A stretch of DNA of 64,000 nt from Streptomyces sp. NBC_00344. GTDB lineage: Bacteria; Actinomycetota; Actinomycetes; Streptomycetales; Streptomycetaceae. Positions 43,532-52,505 of this stretch are shown in pieces. Each line of letters begins with the position of its first letter. Position 1 is the first letter of the stretch. A model generated the notes under the pieces. That model was not told the DNA's origin. It was given only the letters and a program-made list of their open reading frames with translations, and did not search any database. The translations under genes and the position numbers were made by a program. Location: NCBI RefSeq assembly GCF_036088315.1, contig NZ_CP107996.1:2128501-2192500 (forward strand), given 5' to 3'.

Positions 43532-44938
43532 TCACCGCCAGCGGCTGACCTCGACGTTCTCCAGTACCCCCAGGGCGTCGGGCACCAGTACCGCGGCGGA
43601 GTAGTACGCCGTCACCAGATAGGAGATGATCGCCTGCTCGTCGATCCCCATGAATCGGACCGAGAGGCTCGGCTCGATCTCGTCGGGGATACCGCTCTGC
43701 TGGAGTCCGACGACTCCCTGCTCCGTCTCGCCCGTCCTCATGCAGATGATCGATGTGGTGCGGGCGTCACTGACCGGGATCTTGTTGGACGGGAAGATCG
43801 GGACGCCGCGCCAGGCGGGCACGTGATGTCCGCCGACCTCCACGCTCTCCGGCACCAGACCGCGCTTGTTGCACTCACGGCCGAATGCGGCGATGGCCTT
43901 GGGGTGCGCCAGGAAGAGCTTCGAGCCCCGCCTGCGGGACAGCAGTTCGTCCATGTCGTCGGGGCCGGGCACCCCGTCGTGCGGCTGGAGGCGTTGTCCG
44001 TAGTCGCAGTTGTTGAGCAGCCCGAACTCGCGGTTGTTGATCAGCTCGTGCTCCTGGCGCTCGCGCAGCGCCTCGACGGTGAGCCGCAACTGCTGCTCGG
44101 TCTGGTTCATCGGCTGGTTGTAGAGGTCGGCGACCCGGCTGTGGACCTTCAGCACGGTCTGGGCGACGCTCAGTTCGTACTCGCGTGGCGCACCCTCGTA
44201 GTCGACGTAGGTGTGCGGTACGAGGGCTTCGCCGACATGCCCCGCCGAAAGGTCGATGGCGGCTTCGCCGTACTTGTTGGTGCGCTGATGCGGAATCGCC
44301 AGCAGGGCGGCGAGATGGTCGCGCAGTGAGTCGGCGCGCTCCGCCAGGTTCAGCACATCGGACCTGGTCAGCTCGAGGGCCACACAGGAGGTGGCTGCGC
44401 GGGCGGTGTATTCCCAGGTGGCGTCCTCCTCGATGAGGGCCTGATCGCCGAAATACGCCCCGTCAGCGAGGACACCGAGCACCGTCTCGTCCCCGTAGGG
44501 CCCTGTCCCGATCTTCTCGACCCGTCCGTGCGCCAGCAGGAACACCCGGTCGGCCGCGTCGCCCGTCGTGGCGAGCACATCGCCGGGCTCGAATTCCCGC
44601 TGGGTACAGCGCTGGGCAAGCTCGGCGAGCGCCGCCTCGTCCTCGTAGTCCCGAAGGGCGGGCAGTTCACCGAGCTCGGCGGGGATGACCCGGACCTGTC
44701 CGCCGGTCTGTACGAAGGTCACACGTCCATCGCCGACCGAGTAGCTCAACCGCCGGTTCACCCGATACGTACCACCCTGCACCTGGACCCACGGCAGCAT
44801 CTTCAACAGCCACCGGGAGGTGATCTCCTGCATCTGCGGCGTGGACTTGGTGGTCGTCGCGAGGTTCCGCGCAGCTGCCGTGCCCAGACTCTGCTGCGGC
44901 GGTGCCTGCGTGTCGCGAACCTCTTCACCAACGGACAT
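43532..44938 (-). CDS. Family 2B encapsulin shell protein (EshA-like, with cyclic-nucleotide-binding domain)
   Basis: A 468-residue protein. An N-terminal arm ([20 protein letters not shown]) and the C-terminal body from about residue 215 ([60 protein letters not shown]) form the HK97-like shell fold. Between them, about 90-210, is a Crp-like cyclic-nucleotide-binding domain ([34 protein letters not shown]). This architecture defines family 2B encapsulins, including Streptomyces EshA proteins, which assemble into icosahedral nanocompartments. Its operon partner is a polyprenyl synthase, the typical cargo. The start ATG follows GAGGAC. Confidence 0.94.
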   Translation of the reverse strand: MSVGEEVRDTQAPPQQSLGTAAARNLATTTKSTPQMQEITSRWLLKMLPWVQVQGGTYRVNRRLSYSVGDGRVTFVQTGGQVRVIPAELGELPALRDYEDEAALAELAQRCTQREFEPGDVLATTGDAADRVFLLAHGRVEKIGTGPYGDETVLGVLADGAYFGDQALIEEDATWEYTARAATSCVALELTRSDVLNLAERADSLRDHLAALLAIPHQRTNKYGEAAIDLSAGHVGEALVPHTYVDYEGAPREYELSVAQTVLKVHSRVADLYNQPMNQTEQQLRLTVEALRERQEHELINNREFGLLNNCDYGQRLQPHDGVPGPDDMDELLSRRRGSKLFLAHPKAIAAFGRECNKRGLVPESVEVGGHHVPAWRGVPIFPSNKIPVSDARTTSIICMRTGETEQGVVGLQQSGIPDEIEPSLSVRFMGIDEQAIISYLVTAYYSAAVLVPDALGVLENVEVSRWR

Positions 44939-45087
44939 CTGTCGTCCTCTCGATCATGGGCTGACCTGCGTGAAGAACCCTTCCAGCCGGAGAGGTAAGC
45001 GCGCTATTACACAAAAGAGTGTGACTAATAGGGCTTTGAGAAGGGCAGCGTCGCCCTTGGCCGGCCGGCGCCGTCCCGCGCAGCTTT

Positions 45088-45110
45088 AAGTTGCATCCCA
45101 TATGCAAGTT
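45088..45110 (+). promoter_or_regulatory. NsrR operator at the nsrR promoter
   Basis: A 23-nt dyad with halves AAGTTGCAT and ATGCAAGTT spaced 5 nt. It matches the general NsrR consensus (AAGATGCAT-N5-ATGCATCTT) at nearly all conserved positions. It ends 16 nt before the nsrR ATG, so bound NsrR would block its own transcription. Confidence 0.75.
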
Positions 45111-45126
45111 ATCTAGTCTGACGGCC

Positions 45127-45576
45127 ATGCGGCTGACCAGATTCACCGACGTGGCCCTGCGGGTGCTGATGCGCCTGGCCGTCGTGGAGGGCGGGGACCC
45201 GCCGACCACCCGGGAGGTGGCGGCGACCATGCGGGTGCCGTACACGCACGCGGCGAAGATCGTCGCCAGGCTTCAGCACCTCGGCCTGGTCGAGGCGCGC
45301 CGCGGCCGGGGCGGCGGACTCACCCTCACCGGAGCGGGCCGGTCCGCCTCGGTCGGCGCCCTGGCCCGGGAGCTGGAAGGGCCGGGGGATGTCGTCGAAT
45401 GCGAGGGCGACACTCCCTGCCCGCTGCGCTCGGCCTGCGTCCTGCGCACCGCACTGCGCGATGCGCAGGAGGCGTTCTACGCGACGCTCGATCCGGTCAC
45501 CGTCGGCGATCTCGTCGCCTCCCCCACCGGACCGCTGCTGATCGGCATCAGCGGCGGCCGCCCCGCCGGAAGCTGA
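45127..45576 (+). CDS. nsrR: Nitric-oxide-sensing Rrf2-family repressor NsrR
   Basis: A 149-residue Rrf2 regulator. The winged helix includes VAATMRVPYTHAAKIVARLQ and the Fe-S Cys set C92-x5-C98-x5-C104 (CEGDTPCPLRSAC) fits the [4Fe-4S] cluster of S. coelicolor NsrR, whose Cys are at 93, 99 and 105. NO destroys the cluster and frees hmp genes. The start at MRLTRFTDVALRVLMRLAVV is universal for the family. It lies upstream of the flavohemoglobin remnant, and NsrR-type sites precede both genes. Confidence 0.93.
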   Translation: MRLTRFTDVALRVLMRLAVVEGGDPPTTREVAATMRVPYTHAAKIVARLQHLGLVEARRGRGGGLTLTGAGRSASVGALARELEGPGDVVECEGDTPCPLRSACVLRTALRDAQEAFYATLDPVTVGDLVASPTGPLLIGISGGRPAGS

Positions 45577-45670
45577 CCGCGCACCGCGCCCGTATCGCAC
45601 AGCTCCCGGTCCATTCATCCGTCCGGCTCGCCGCAACGGCGAACCGGGGCCCCGCAGACGCATCTCACAG

Positions 45671-45693
45671 AATATGCATCTCACATTCCAATT
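45671..45693 (+). promoter_or_regulatory. NsrR-type operator before the flavohemoglobin remnant
   Basis: A 23-nt site beginning AATATGCATC and ending CCAATT agrees with the NsrR consensus at about 15 of 23 positions and shares the CAATT ending of the S. coelicolor hmpA1 site as I recall it. It sits 65 nt before the GTG start. Confidence 0.6.
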
Positions 45694-45757
45694 AAATCGG
45701 CTGCGGCAGCCGGGCACGGCAGCCGCAACCGGCAACCGGCAACCGAGGAGTCCACCG

Positions 45758-46422
45758 GTGCTCACCGAGACATCGACCGCCACCATCCGCGCCACCCTGC
45801 CCGCCGTCGGCGCGGCCATCGGGGACATCGCCGATCTCTTCTACCGCAAGCTGTTCGCCGCCCGCCCCGAGCTGCTGCGCGATCTCTTCAACCGCGGCAA
45901 CCAGGCATCGGGCACTCAGCGGCAGGCCCTGGCAGGCTCCGTGGCCGCGTTCGCGGCCCAGCTCGTCGAGCACCCGGGCGTCCGCCCGGACGTGATGCTC
46001 GGCCGGACAGCCCACAAGCACGCCTCGCTCGGCATCGCCCCGGCGCAGTACGCGGTGGTGCACACCCATCTCTTCGCCGCCATCACCGAAGTGCTCGGCG
46101 ACGCGGTCACCCCGGAGGTCGCCGCCGCCTGGGACGAGGTCTACTGGCTGATGGCCAACGCGCTGATCGCCGCCGAAGCGCGGCTGTACGCGGAGCGGGG
46201 CGTCATCGCGGGTACGAACTCCCCGAGCCGGGCCACCCGGCCGACCGCACCGGTCGTGTCGACCTGAGCCGGATCCCGGTCGCCACGGGCACCCACGCCT
46301 ACCTCTGCGGGCCGCTGCCCTTCATGCGGTCGGTCCGCGCCCAGCTGCTGGCCAGGGGTGTCGCGGCAGCGGACATCCACTACGAGGTGTTCGGCCCCGA
46401 CCTCTGGCTCGCCCGGAGCTGA
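45758..46422 (+). pseudogene. hmp: Flavohemoglobin Hmp with its reductase domain deleted
   Basis: GAGGAG (45745-45750) precedes GTG 45758. The frame encodes a complete globin domain (ATIRATLPAVGAAIGDIADL, HKHASLGIAPAQYAVVHTHL with proximal-type His, LIAAEARLYAERGV) and stops at 46267 after about 20 odd residues. In another frame, from about 46201, YELPEPGHPADRTGRVDLS, THAYLCGPLPFMRSV and ADIHYEVFGPDLWLA are the C-terminal end of flavohemoglobin, stopping at 46422. The FAD domain and most of the NAD domain are gone and the junction is out of frame. A 169-residue single-domain globin could still be made and bind NO. Confidence 0.88.
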
Positions 46423-46425
46423 GAC

Positions 46426-46451
46426 CCCGGCCCCCGATCCCGGCCCCCGCG
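46426..46451. repeat. Tandem 13-mer just after the hmp remnant stop
   Basis: CCCGGCCCCCGAT is followed directly by CCCGGCCCCCGCG (11 of 13 identical). This is low-complexity sequence, so the duplication is less certain than the other short repeats. Confidence 0.5.
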
Positions 46452-46486
46452 GCCGGGAGCACCACCCCCGGAGCGACAATGGGGGC

Positions 46487-47377
46487 ATGCCTCGTGGAGC
46501 TCCGGATCCCTCCCGGCTGCGGCCCGCACTCCCGTCCCCGCTGCAGCCGGTCGACGACGGGCGCTTCGCCCGTCACGGGGTGCGGCTGCTGCTCAAACGC
46601 GACGATCTGATCCACCCGGATCTGCCCGGCAACAAGTGGCGGAAACTCGCCCCGAACCTGACGGCCGCGGCCGGCCGCACCGTTCTGACCTTCGGTGGCG
46701 CCTACTCCAACCATCTGCGGGCCACCGCGGCCGCCGGCCGGCTGCTCAGTTTCCCGACGATCGGCGTGGTCCGCGGGGACGAACTGGCCGGCCGGCCGCT
46801 CAACCCCTCACTCGCCCGGTGCGCCGCAGACGGTATGCGCCTGTATTTCGTGGACCGCGGGGCCTACCGGGCCAAGGCGGTCCCGGCCGGTCTGGCCGGC
46901 GCCGGGACATATGTGGTCCCCGAGGGCGGCAGCAACATTCCCGCCGTGCGGGGCTGCGCGGACCTGGGCAGGGAACTCCACGGCCTCGCGGACACCGTCG
47001 CGGTGGCCGTCGGCACCGGAGGCACCATCGCGGGCCTGGCGGCCGGCCTGGCCCCCGGGCAGCGGGCCATCGGGTTCCCGGTGCTCAGAGGTGACTTCCT
47101 CGGCAAGGAGGTGCAGGCGCTCCAGCGGGCCGCCTTCGGCGGGCGGGCCGGCGAATGGAGCCTCGACGACCGCTTCCACTTCGGCGGCTACGCCCGGGTC
47201 ACCGCCACCCTCGAGACCTTCGCCGCCGACTTCGAGGAACGCCACGGGCTGCCCGTCGAGCGGCTCTACGTCGCCAAGATGCTGTACGGGCTGATGACGC
47301 TGGCCGCCGAGGGCCGATTCCCGCCCGGCACTCGCGTCGCGGCCGTCATCACGGGTCAGCCCGTCTCCTCCCGATAG
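46487..47377 (+). CDS. PLP-dependent ACC deaminase/D-cysteine desulfhydrase-family protein
   Basis: A 296-residue fold-type II PLP enzyme. The Schiff-base Lys is in LPGNKWRKLAPNL, the pocket region is VLTFGGAYSNHLRATAAAGR, and AVGTGGTIAGLAAGL binds the PLP phosphate. It resembles ACC deaminase-like proteins and D-cysteine desulfhydrases; the substrate is not decided. GGGGGC precedes the ATG. Its 3' end overlaps the converging antiporter gene by 22 nt. Confidence 0.85.
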   Translation: MPRGAPDPSRLRPALPSPLQPVDDGRFARHGVRLLLKRDDLIHPDLPGNKWRKLAPNLTAAAGRTVLTFGGAYSNHLRATAAAGRLLSFPTIGVVRGDELAGRPLNPSLARCAADGMRLYFVDRGAYRAKAVPAGLAGAGTYVVPEGGSNIPAVRGCADLGRELHGLADTVAVAVGTGGTIAGLAAGLAPGQRAIGFPVLRGDFLGKEVQALQRAAFGGRAGEWSLDDRFHFGGYARVTATLETFAADFEERHGLPVERLYVAKMLYGLMTLAAEGRFPPGTRVAAVITGQPVSSR

Positions 47378-48950
47378 GCCGCCGCCTCCTCCAGATCCAG
47401 CCTGCGCAGCAGCGTCCGCAGCAGTTCGTCGTCGATCCGCCGGTGGTCACGCAGCTCCACGAATACCGTCCGCTCGGCCTCGATCATGTCCCGCGCCAGA
47501 CGCCGGTAGGTGTCGTCTGCCGTCTCCCCGGTCTTCTGGTTGACGGTGCCGAGCCGTTCCCAGACCGCGTTGCGACGCCGCTCAAGCACCGTACGCAGCC
47601 GGTCGGCCAGCGGCTGCGGCAGTGCGTTGGCCTCATCGGCGAGCAGCCGGTCCAGCAGGTCGGCCGCCGCCGACGACGCTTCACTCTGCGCCTGGGCCTC
47701 GGCCAGGGTCTCGGCGTGTACATCGCGGCCGGGGACCCTGAGCAGCCGGATGAGCGGCGGCAGCGAGAGCCCCTGGACGACCAGCGTCGCGATCACCGTC
47801 GTGAAGGTCAGGAAGAGCACCAGGTTGCGCGCCGGGAAGTCGGCGCCGTGCGAGGCCAGCGGGATGGAGAAGGCGATCGCGAGCGAGACCACACCGCGCA
47901 TCCCGGCCCAGCCGACGATGACCGGGGCGGTCCAGCTCGTGTCGGGCTCCCTGGCCCGGATGCGGCGGACACCATCCGGGGCAGGAACGTCGCGGGGAAC
48001 ACCCAGACGAAGCGCACCGCCACGACCACCACGAAGACCGCCAGCGCATACCAGGCGGCCTCCCAGCCCCCGTACTCCCCGAGCCCGCGCAGCACGATGG
48101 GCAGCTGCAGTCCGATCAGCGCGAACACCGTGGATTCGAGGACGAAGGCGACCATCTTCCACACCGCCTCCTCCTGGAGCCGGGTCGCGAAGTCGACCTG
48201 CCAGTTGCGGTGCCCGAGATAGAGCGCGACGACCACCACGGCCAGCACCCCCGACGCATGCACCCGCTCCGCGGCCGCGTAGGCGACGAAGGGGATCAGC
48301 AGCGAGAGCGTGTTCTGCAGCAGCGCCTCGCGCAGATGGGTGCGCAGCCAGTGCAGCGGCATCATCAGGATCAGCCCGACACCGATCCCGCCGAGCGACG
48401 CGAGTGCGAACTCGGCGATACCGCCGGCCCAGGAAACGCCCTCGCCCACAGCGGCGGCCAGTGCCACCTTGTAGGCGGTGATCGCGGTCGCGTCGTTGAC
48501 CAGTGACTCGCCCTGCAGCACGGTGGTGATCCGCGCGGGCAGCCCCACCCGCCGGGCGATGGACGTGGCCGCCACCGCATCCGGCGGGGCGATCACCGCA
48601 CCGAGCACCAGCGCGGCGGTCAGCGGCAGGTCCGGCACGATCAGATACGCGAGCCAGCCGACCGCGACCGTCGCGAACAGGACATAGCCCACGGACAACA
48701 GCGCGACGGGCCGGAGGTTCGCCCGCAGGTCGAGGTACGAGGAATCCACCGCGGCCGTGTAGAGCAGCGGCGGAAGCAGCAGAGGGAGCACGACGCCCGG
48801 CGCCAGCGCGTACTGCGGCACCCCCGGCACATACGCGGCCGCCAGGCCCACCGCCACCAGCAGCAGCGGCGCGGGCACCGATGTCCTGCGCGCGGCACCC
48901 GCCACTGCCGCACTTCCGGCCACCAGCGCCACCAGCGCCAACGCATCCAT
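47356..48950 (-). pseudogene. CPA1-type Na+/H+ antiporter with one frameshift
   Basis: The frame from ATG 48950 encodes MDALALVALVAGSAAVAGAA and about ten TM segments including VIAPPDAVAATSIARRVGLP and NDATAITAYKVALA (NhaP transport motifs). Near 47970 the frame slips by one base: TFLPRMVS is followed in the next frame by RIRAREPDTSWTAPVIVGW, WAGMRGVVSLAIAFSIPLAS, and a full cytoplasmic tail to 47356. Nothing else is missing, so this may be a real mutation or a single-base sequence error. If real, the product loses the last TMs. An intact protein would be about 531 residues. Confidence 0.85.
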
Positions 48951-48994
48951 CAACCAGCCCGCCCTTGTCCCCGGTCCGTCGTAACCTGACAATC

Positions 48995-49255
48995 ATGAGT
49001 GAGTGCCAGCATGTTGAAGAACTCCCCCGCCCCGAGCCGACACCGCTGAGCGACACCTGTCCGGAGTGTCTCGCGGTCGGCAGCCACCCCGTACAGCTGC
49101 GGCTGTGCCTGGTGTGCGGGCACATCGGCTGCTGCGACTCCTCACCCCACCAGCACGCGACCGGGCACTTCAAGGAGAGCGGACACGCGGTCATGCGCAG
49201 CTACGAGCCGGGAGAGAGCTGGCGGTGGTGCTTTGTCGACGGCTCGATCGTCTGA
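48995..49255 (+). CDS. UBP-type zinc-finger protein
   Basis: An 86-residue zinc-binding protein with the ubiquitin-protease-type finger: CPECLAVGSHPVQLRLCLVC, GHIGCCDSSPHQHATGHFKE, then HAVMRSYEPGESWRWCFVD. In bacteria the domain is a protein-interaction module of unknown target. The start is 44 nt from the antiporter start, reading away from it, so they share a promoter region; the domain is elsewhere found linked with Na+/H+ antiporters. Confidence 0.88.
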   Translation: MSECQHVEELPRPEPTPLSDTCPECLAVGSHPVQLRLCLVCGHIGCCDSSPHQHATGHFKESGHAVMRSYEPGESWRWCFVDGSIV

Positions 49256-49619
49256 GGCCTGCGCGCCGGGGATTCGGCGCCCTCGGGGATTCCTTGCGTC
49301 TCAGGGGTTCGATCGTCCACAACTGGGTACGTCAATCGGTCGCTGCATCTTTCCAGTTGGCTGCGCCCGTGGGCTGCAACCTGCGGGACGGCCGCGGCAT
49401 TCCGGAGAACGGCGTCTCCTCGATGGAGCGCGCACACCCCTAGCCACTGTGTGTACCTGCGGGCCTACCATGAGTGACAACCGTTGGGTGGGGGCCCCGG
49501 CGACAGGGAACCATGGATCGCGATAGCGTCACGACGTCAGGAAGCGACCATGTCACACACGGTTGCGGGAGGAAGATCTTCCCGACCATGAACGAGCTTG
49601 TGCCACCTTGGAGGTGAGG

Positions 49620-50033
49620 GTGTCCCAGATCGCAGGCGAGCCCGGGACCCAGGACTTCGTAGAAGTCCGGCTGCCCGCTGCGGGTGCCTACCTGTCTGTG
49701 CTGCGTACGGCCACGGCCGGCCTCGCAGCACGCTTGGACTTCACGCTCGACGAGATCGAGGACCTGCGCATCGCGGTCGACGAGGCCTGCGCGATCCTGC
49801 TTCAGCAGGCCGTGCCCGGCTCCGTACTGAGCTGCGTGTTCCGGCTGATCGAGGATTCCCTCGAGGTGACGGTGTCCGCCCCCACGACCGACGGCCGCGC
49901 ACCCGAGCGCGACACCTTCGCCTGGACAGTGCTCTCCGCACTCGCCGGCAAGGTCGACTCGACGGTCGCCGACGACCGTACGGTCAGTATCAGTCTGTAC
50001 AAACAGCGCGGCGCGGGACCCGGGCCGGCGTGA
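49620..50033 (+). CDS. RsbW-type anti-sigma factor (serine-kinase/ATPase fold)
   Basis: A 137-residue GHKL-fold anti-sigma factor. GGAGGTGAGG precedes GTG 49620. The N-box reads EIEDLRIAVDEACAILLQQA, with the usual Asn replaced; FAWTVLSALAGKVDS is near the lid. By context it is the partner of the sigma factor next door: their genes overlap by 4 nt and the same pair (SigH with its antagonist, variously PrsH/RshA/UshX) occurs in S. coelicolor. It would sequester the sigma factor until stress or an anti-anti-sigma factor releases it. Confidence 0.88.
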   Translation: MSQIAGEPGTQDFVEVRLPAAGAYLSVLRTATAGLAARLDFTLDEIEDLRIAVDEACAILLQQAVPGSVLSCVFRLIEDSLEVTVSAPTTDGRAPERDTFAWTVLSALAGKVDSTVADDRTVSISLYKQRGAGPGPA

Positions 50034-50953
50034 GCGGGGACGGACCGGTGCGGGACGACGAGCGCCGCGCACCTACGCTGAGTACGGGAAACATCCCGGA
50101 GCAGCAGGCCCGGCCGCACCCGGTGGAAGGCCTTTTGGAGTCGGCGGATCAGGCGGGCCTCATGAGCGAGCATCACGAGAACCACGAGCACCACAACCCC
50201 CGCGACCGGAACGGGGCGCGGGCGCTGTTCATCGAGCTGCACAAGCTCCCGGACGGATCACCGGAGAAGGCCGAGCTGCGCAACAGCCTGGTCCGTATGC
50301 ATCTGCCCCTGGTCGAGCATCTGGCCAGGCGCTTCCGCAACCGCGGCGAGCCGCTGGACGACCTGACCCAGGTCGCCACCATCGGGCTGATCAAGTCGGT
50401 CGACCGGTTCGACCCGGAGCGCGGGGTGGAGTTCTCCACCTATGCGACACCGACGGTGGTCGGGGAGATCAAGCGCCACTTCCGTGACAAGGGCTGGGCG
50501 GTCCGCGTGCCGCGCCGCCTCCAGGAGCTGCGCCTCTCGCTGACCACGGCCACCGCGGAGCTCTCACAGCAGCACGGGCGGGCTCCCACGGTGCATGAGC
50601 TGGCGGAGCGGCTGGGCATCTCGGAGGAGGAGGTGCTGGAAGGGCTCGAGTCCGCGAACGCCTACTCCACGCTCTCCCTGGACGTCCCCGACACGGACGA
50701 CGAGTCCCCGGCGGTCGCCGACACCCTGGGCTCGGAGGACGAGGCGCTCGAGGGGGTCGAGTACCGAGAATCCCTCAAACCGCTGCTCGAGGATCTGCCG
50801 CCGCGGGAGAAGCGCATTCTGCTGCTGCGGTTCTTCGGCAACATGACGCAGTCGCAGATCGCCCAGGAAGTGGGAATCTCGCAGATGCACGTCTCGCGGC
50901 TGCTGGCCCGGACCCTGGCACAGCTGCGGGAGCGGTTGCTGGTGGAGGAGTAG
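50030..50953 (+). CDS. sigH: SigB/SigF-family stress sigma factor, SigH type
   Basis: A 307-residue sigma factor from GTG 50030, or 263 from ATG 50162. Region 2 is VRMHLPLVEHLARRFRNRGE and DLTQVATIGLIKSVDRFDPE; region 4 ends SQIAQEVGISQMHVSRLLAR. This is the group 3 family of general-stress and sporulation sigmas. GTG 50030 overlaps the anti-sigma stop (GTGA). The first 44 residues are disordered and dispensable-looking; in S. coelicolor SigH appears as several N-terminal forms, so both starts may be used. A role in osmotic stress and septation is inferred from SigH. Confidence 0.9.
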   Translation: MSGDGPVRDDERRAPTLSTGNIPEQQARPHPVEGLLESADQAGLMSEHHENHEHHNPRDRNGARALFIELHKLPDGSPEKAELRNSLVRMHLPLVEHLARRFRNRGEPLDDLTQVATIGLIKSVDRFDPERGVEFSTYATPTVVGEIKRHFRDKGWAVRVPRRLQELRLSLTTATAELSQQHGRAPTVHELAERLGISEEEVLEGLESANAYSTLSLDVPDTDDESPAVADTLGSEDEALEGVEYRESLKPLLEDLPPREKRILLLRFFGNMTQSQIAQEVGISQMHVSRLLARTLAQLRERLLVEE

Positions 50954-51032
50954 AGACATCTCTCTCCTGCCCTCTCCGGCGCCGGCCGGGGAGGGCAGCA
51001 GGCGAGGCGCCGCGCCCTGGGCGGCCCTCCGC

Positions 51033-51455
51033 CTAGGCGCCCCGGGGACCCCGGATGCCCAGCGCCTTCGCCGTCGTCGGGTTCACCAGCAGCCCGAGCG
51101 CCACCACCGCCACCACCGCGAGCGCCGCACCGGCCGGGATCAGCACCCCCGTGGCCGACAGCAGCGTCCACGCCACCGGCAGCGCTATGAGCTGGGTGAT
51201 GATCGCCGGCCCACGGCTCCAGCTCCGGCGCCCGAGCAGTCCGCGCGCCGCGACGAGCGGGATGAGCGCCAGCACGATGAGCGTCAGCCCGGTGATGACC
51301 GCCTGCCCGCGGGCGGCGTCGCCGAAGAGACCGGTCCCGATCGCGTACAGACCTCCGGCGGCCAGCGCAACGCCCTCGAACGCGGCCAGCGCCGCCGCGG
51401 CGGTCAGACGGGCGGGGCGGGCTTCGGGGGACTCGGCGGTCTGCTCGGTACTCAC
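51033..51455 (-). CDS. Small integral membrane protein
   Basis: A 140-residue protein starting at GTG 51455 (VSTEQTAESPEARPARL). It has four hydrophobic segments (around FEGVALAAGGLYAIG, VITGLTLIVLALIPLVA, IITQLIALPVAWTLL and AALAVVAVVALGLLV) and no recognised motif. It is divergent from the lipid-kinase-like gene. A much longer in-frame extension leftward to 52724 is antisense to that gene and is not real. Confidence 0.75.
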   Translation of the reverse strand: MSTEQTAESPEARPARLTAAAALAAFEGVALAAGGLYAIGTGLFGDAARGQAVITGLTLIVLALIPLVAARGLLGRRSWSRGPAIITQLIALPVAWTLLSATGVLIPAGAALAVVAVVALGLLVNPTTAKALGIRGPRGA

Positions 51456-51536
51456 CCCTGCAGGGTAGCGGGCGGTGCGCTGACCGGACCGAGGCCGGAC
51501 TGGGCCCAGTACCTCGCGATGGGTAACCTTCTGCCC

Positions 51537-52505
51537 ATGCGCGCACTCCTCGTGGTCAATCCGGCAGCAACCACCACCAGTGCCCGCACTCGCGACGTAC
51601 TGATCCACGCCCTCGCCAGCGAGATGAAGCTGGAGGTCGTCACGACCGAGTACCGGGGGCACGCCCAGGACCTCGGCAGACGGGCCGCCGAGAGCAGTGA
51701 CATAGATCTGGTCGTCGCGCTGGGCGGCGACGGAACCGTCAACGAGGTCGTCAACGGTCTTCTGCACCGCGGCCCGGACCCCGAGGGCCTGCCCGGACTC
51801 GCAGTCGTCCCCGGCGGATCCACCAATGTCTTCGCCCGCGCGCTCGGTCTGCCCAACGATGCCGTGGAGGCGACCGGCGCGATTCTGGATGCGCTCCGTG
51901 AGCGCCGGGAGCGGACGGTCGGACTCGGCCTGGCGGCCGGCACACCCGGGACCGAGGACGAGAGCGTCGCCTCCCGCTGGTTCACCTTCTGCGCCGGGCT
52001 CGGTTTCGACGCCGGGGTGGTGGGCCGGGTCGAACAGCAGAGGGAGCGCGGGAAGAAGTCGACGCACGCCCTTTACGTACGCCAGGTGGTACGCCAGTTC
52101 CTCGATGAGCCCCACCGGCGCCACGGCGTGATCACTCTCGAGTGCCCGGGGCAGGAACCGGTGAAGGACATAGTGGCGTCCATCGTCTGTAACACGTCTC
52201 CCTATACCTACCTGGGCAATCGTCCGATCTACGCCTCCCCGGACGCCTCCTTCGACACCGCGCTCGATGTGCTCGGGCTGACGAAGCTGTCGACCCCCGC
52301 GGTGACGCGTTTCACCACGCAATTGCTGACGTCGACACCCGAACGGGGTCCGCACGGAAAGCACGCGGTTTCGCTGCACGACCTGACGGACTTCTCCTTG
52401 CATTCCAAGGCCCCACTGCCCTTCCAGATGGACGGCGACCACCTGGGACTGCGTACGAGCGTGACGTTCACAGGCGTACGCCGTGCACTGCGTGTGATTG
52501 TGTGA
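51537..52505 (+). CDS. Diacylglycerol kinase-family lipid kinase
   Basis: A 322-residue DAGK/YegS-type protein. ALLVVNPAATTTSARTRDVL is the N-terminal nucleotide-binding strand, VVALGGDGTVNEVVNGLL is the kinase GGDG motif, and AVVPGGSTNVFARALGL follows. It would phosphorylate a lipid such as diacylglycerol at the membrane. ATG 51537 lies 7 nt after TAACCT (51524-51529), a good -10 box, so the mRNA is probably leaderless. Confidence 0.88.
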   Translation: MRALLVVNPAATTTSARTRDVLIHALASEMKLEVVTTEYRGHAQDLGRRAAESSDIDLVVALGGDGTVNEVVNGLLHRGPDPEGLPGLAVVPGGSTNVFARALGLPNDAVEATGAILDALRERRERTVGLGLAAGTPGTEDESVASRWFTFCAGLGFDAGVVGRVEQQRERGKKSTHALYVRQVVRQFLDEPHRRHGVITLECPGQEPVKDIVASIVCNTSPYTYLGNRPIYASPDASFDTALDVLGLTKLSTPAVTRFTTQLLTSTPERGPHGKHAVSLHDLTDFSLHSKAPLPFQMDGDHLGLRTSVTFTGVRRALRVIV

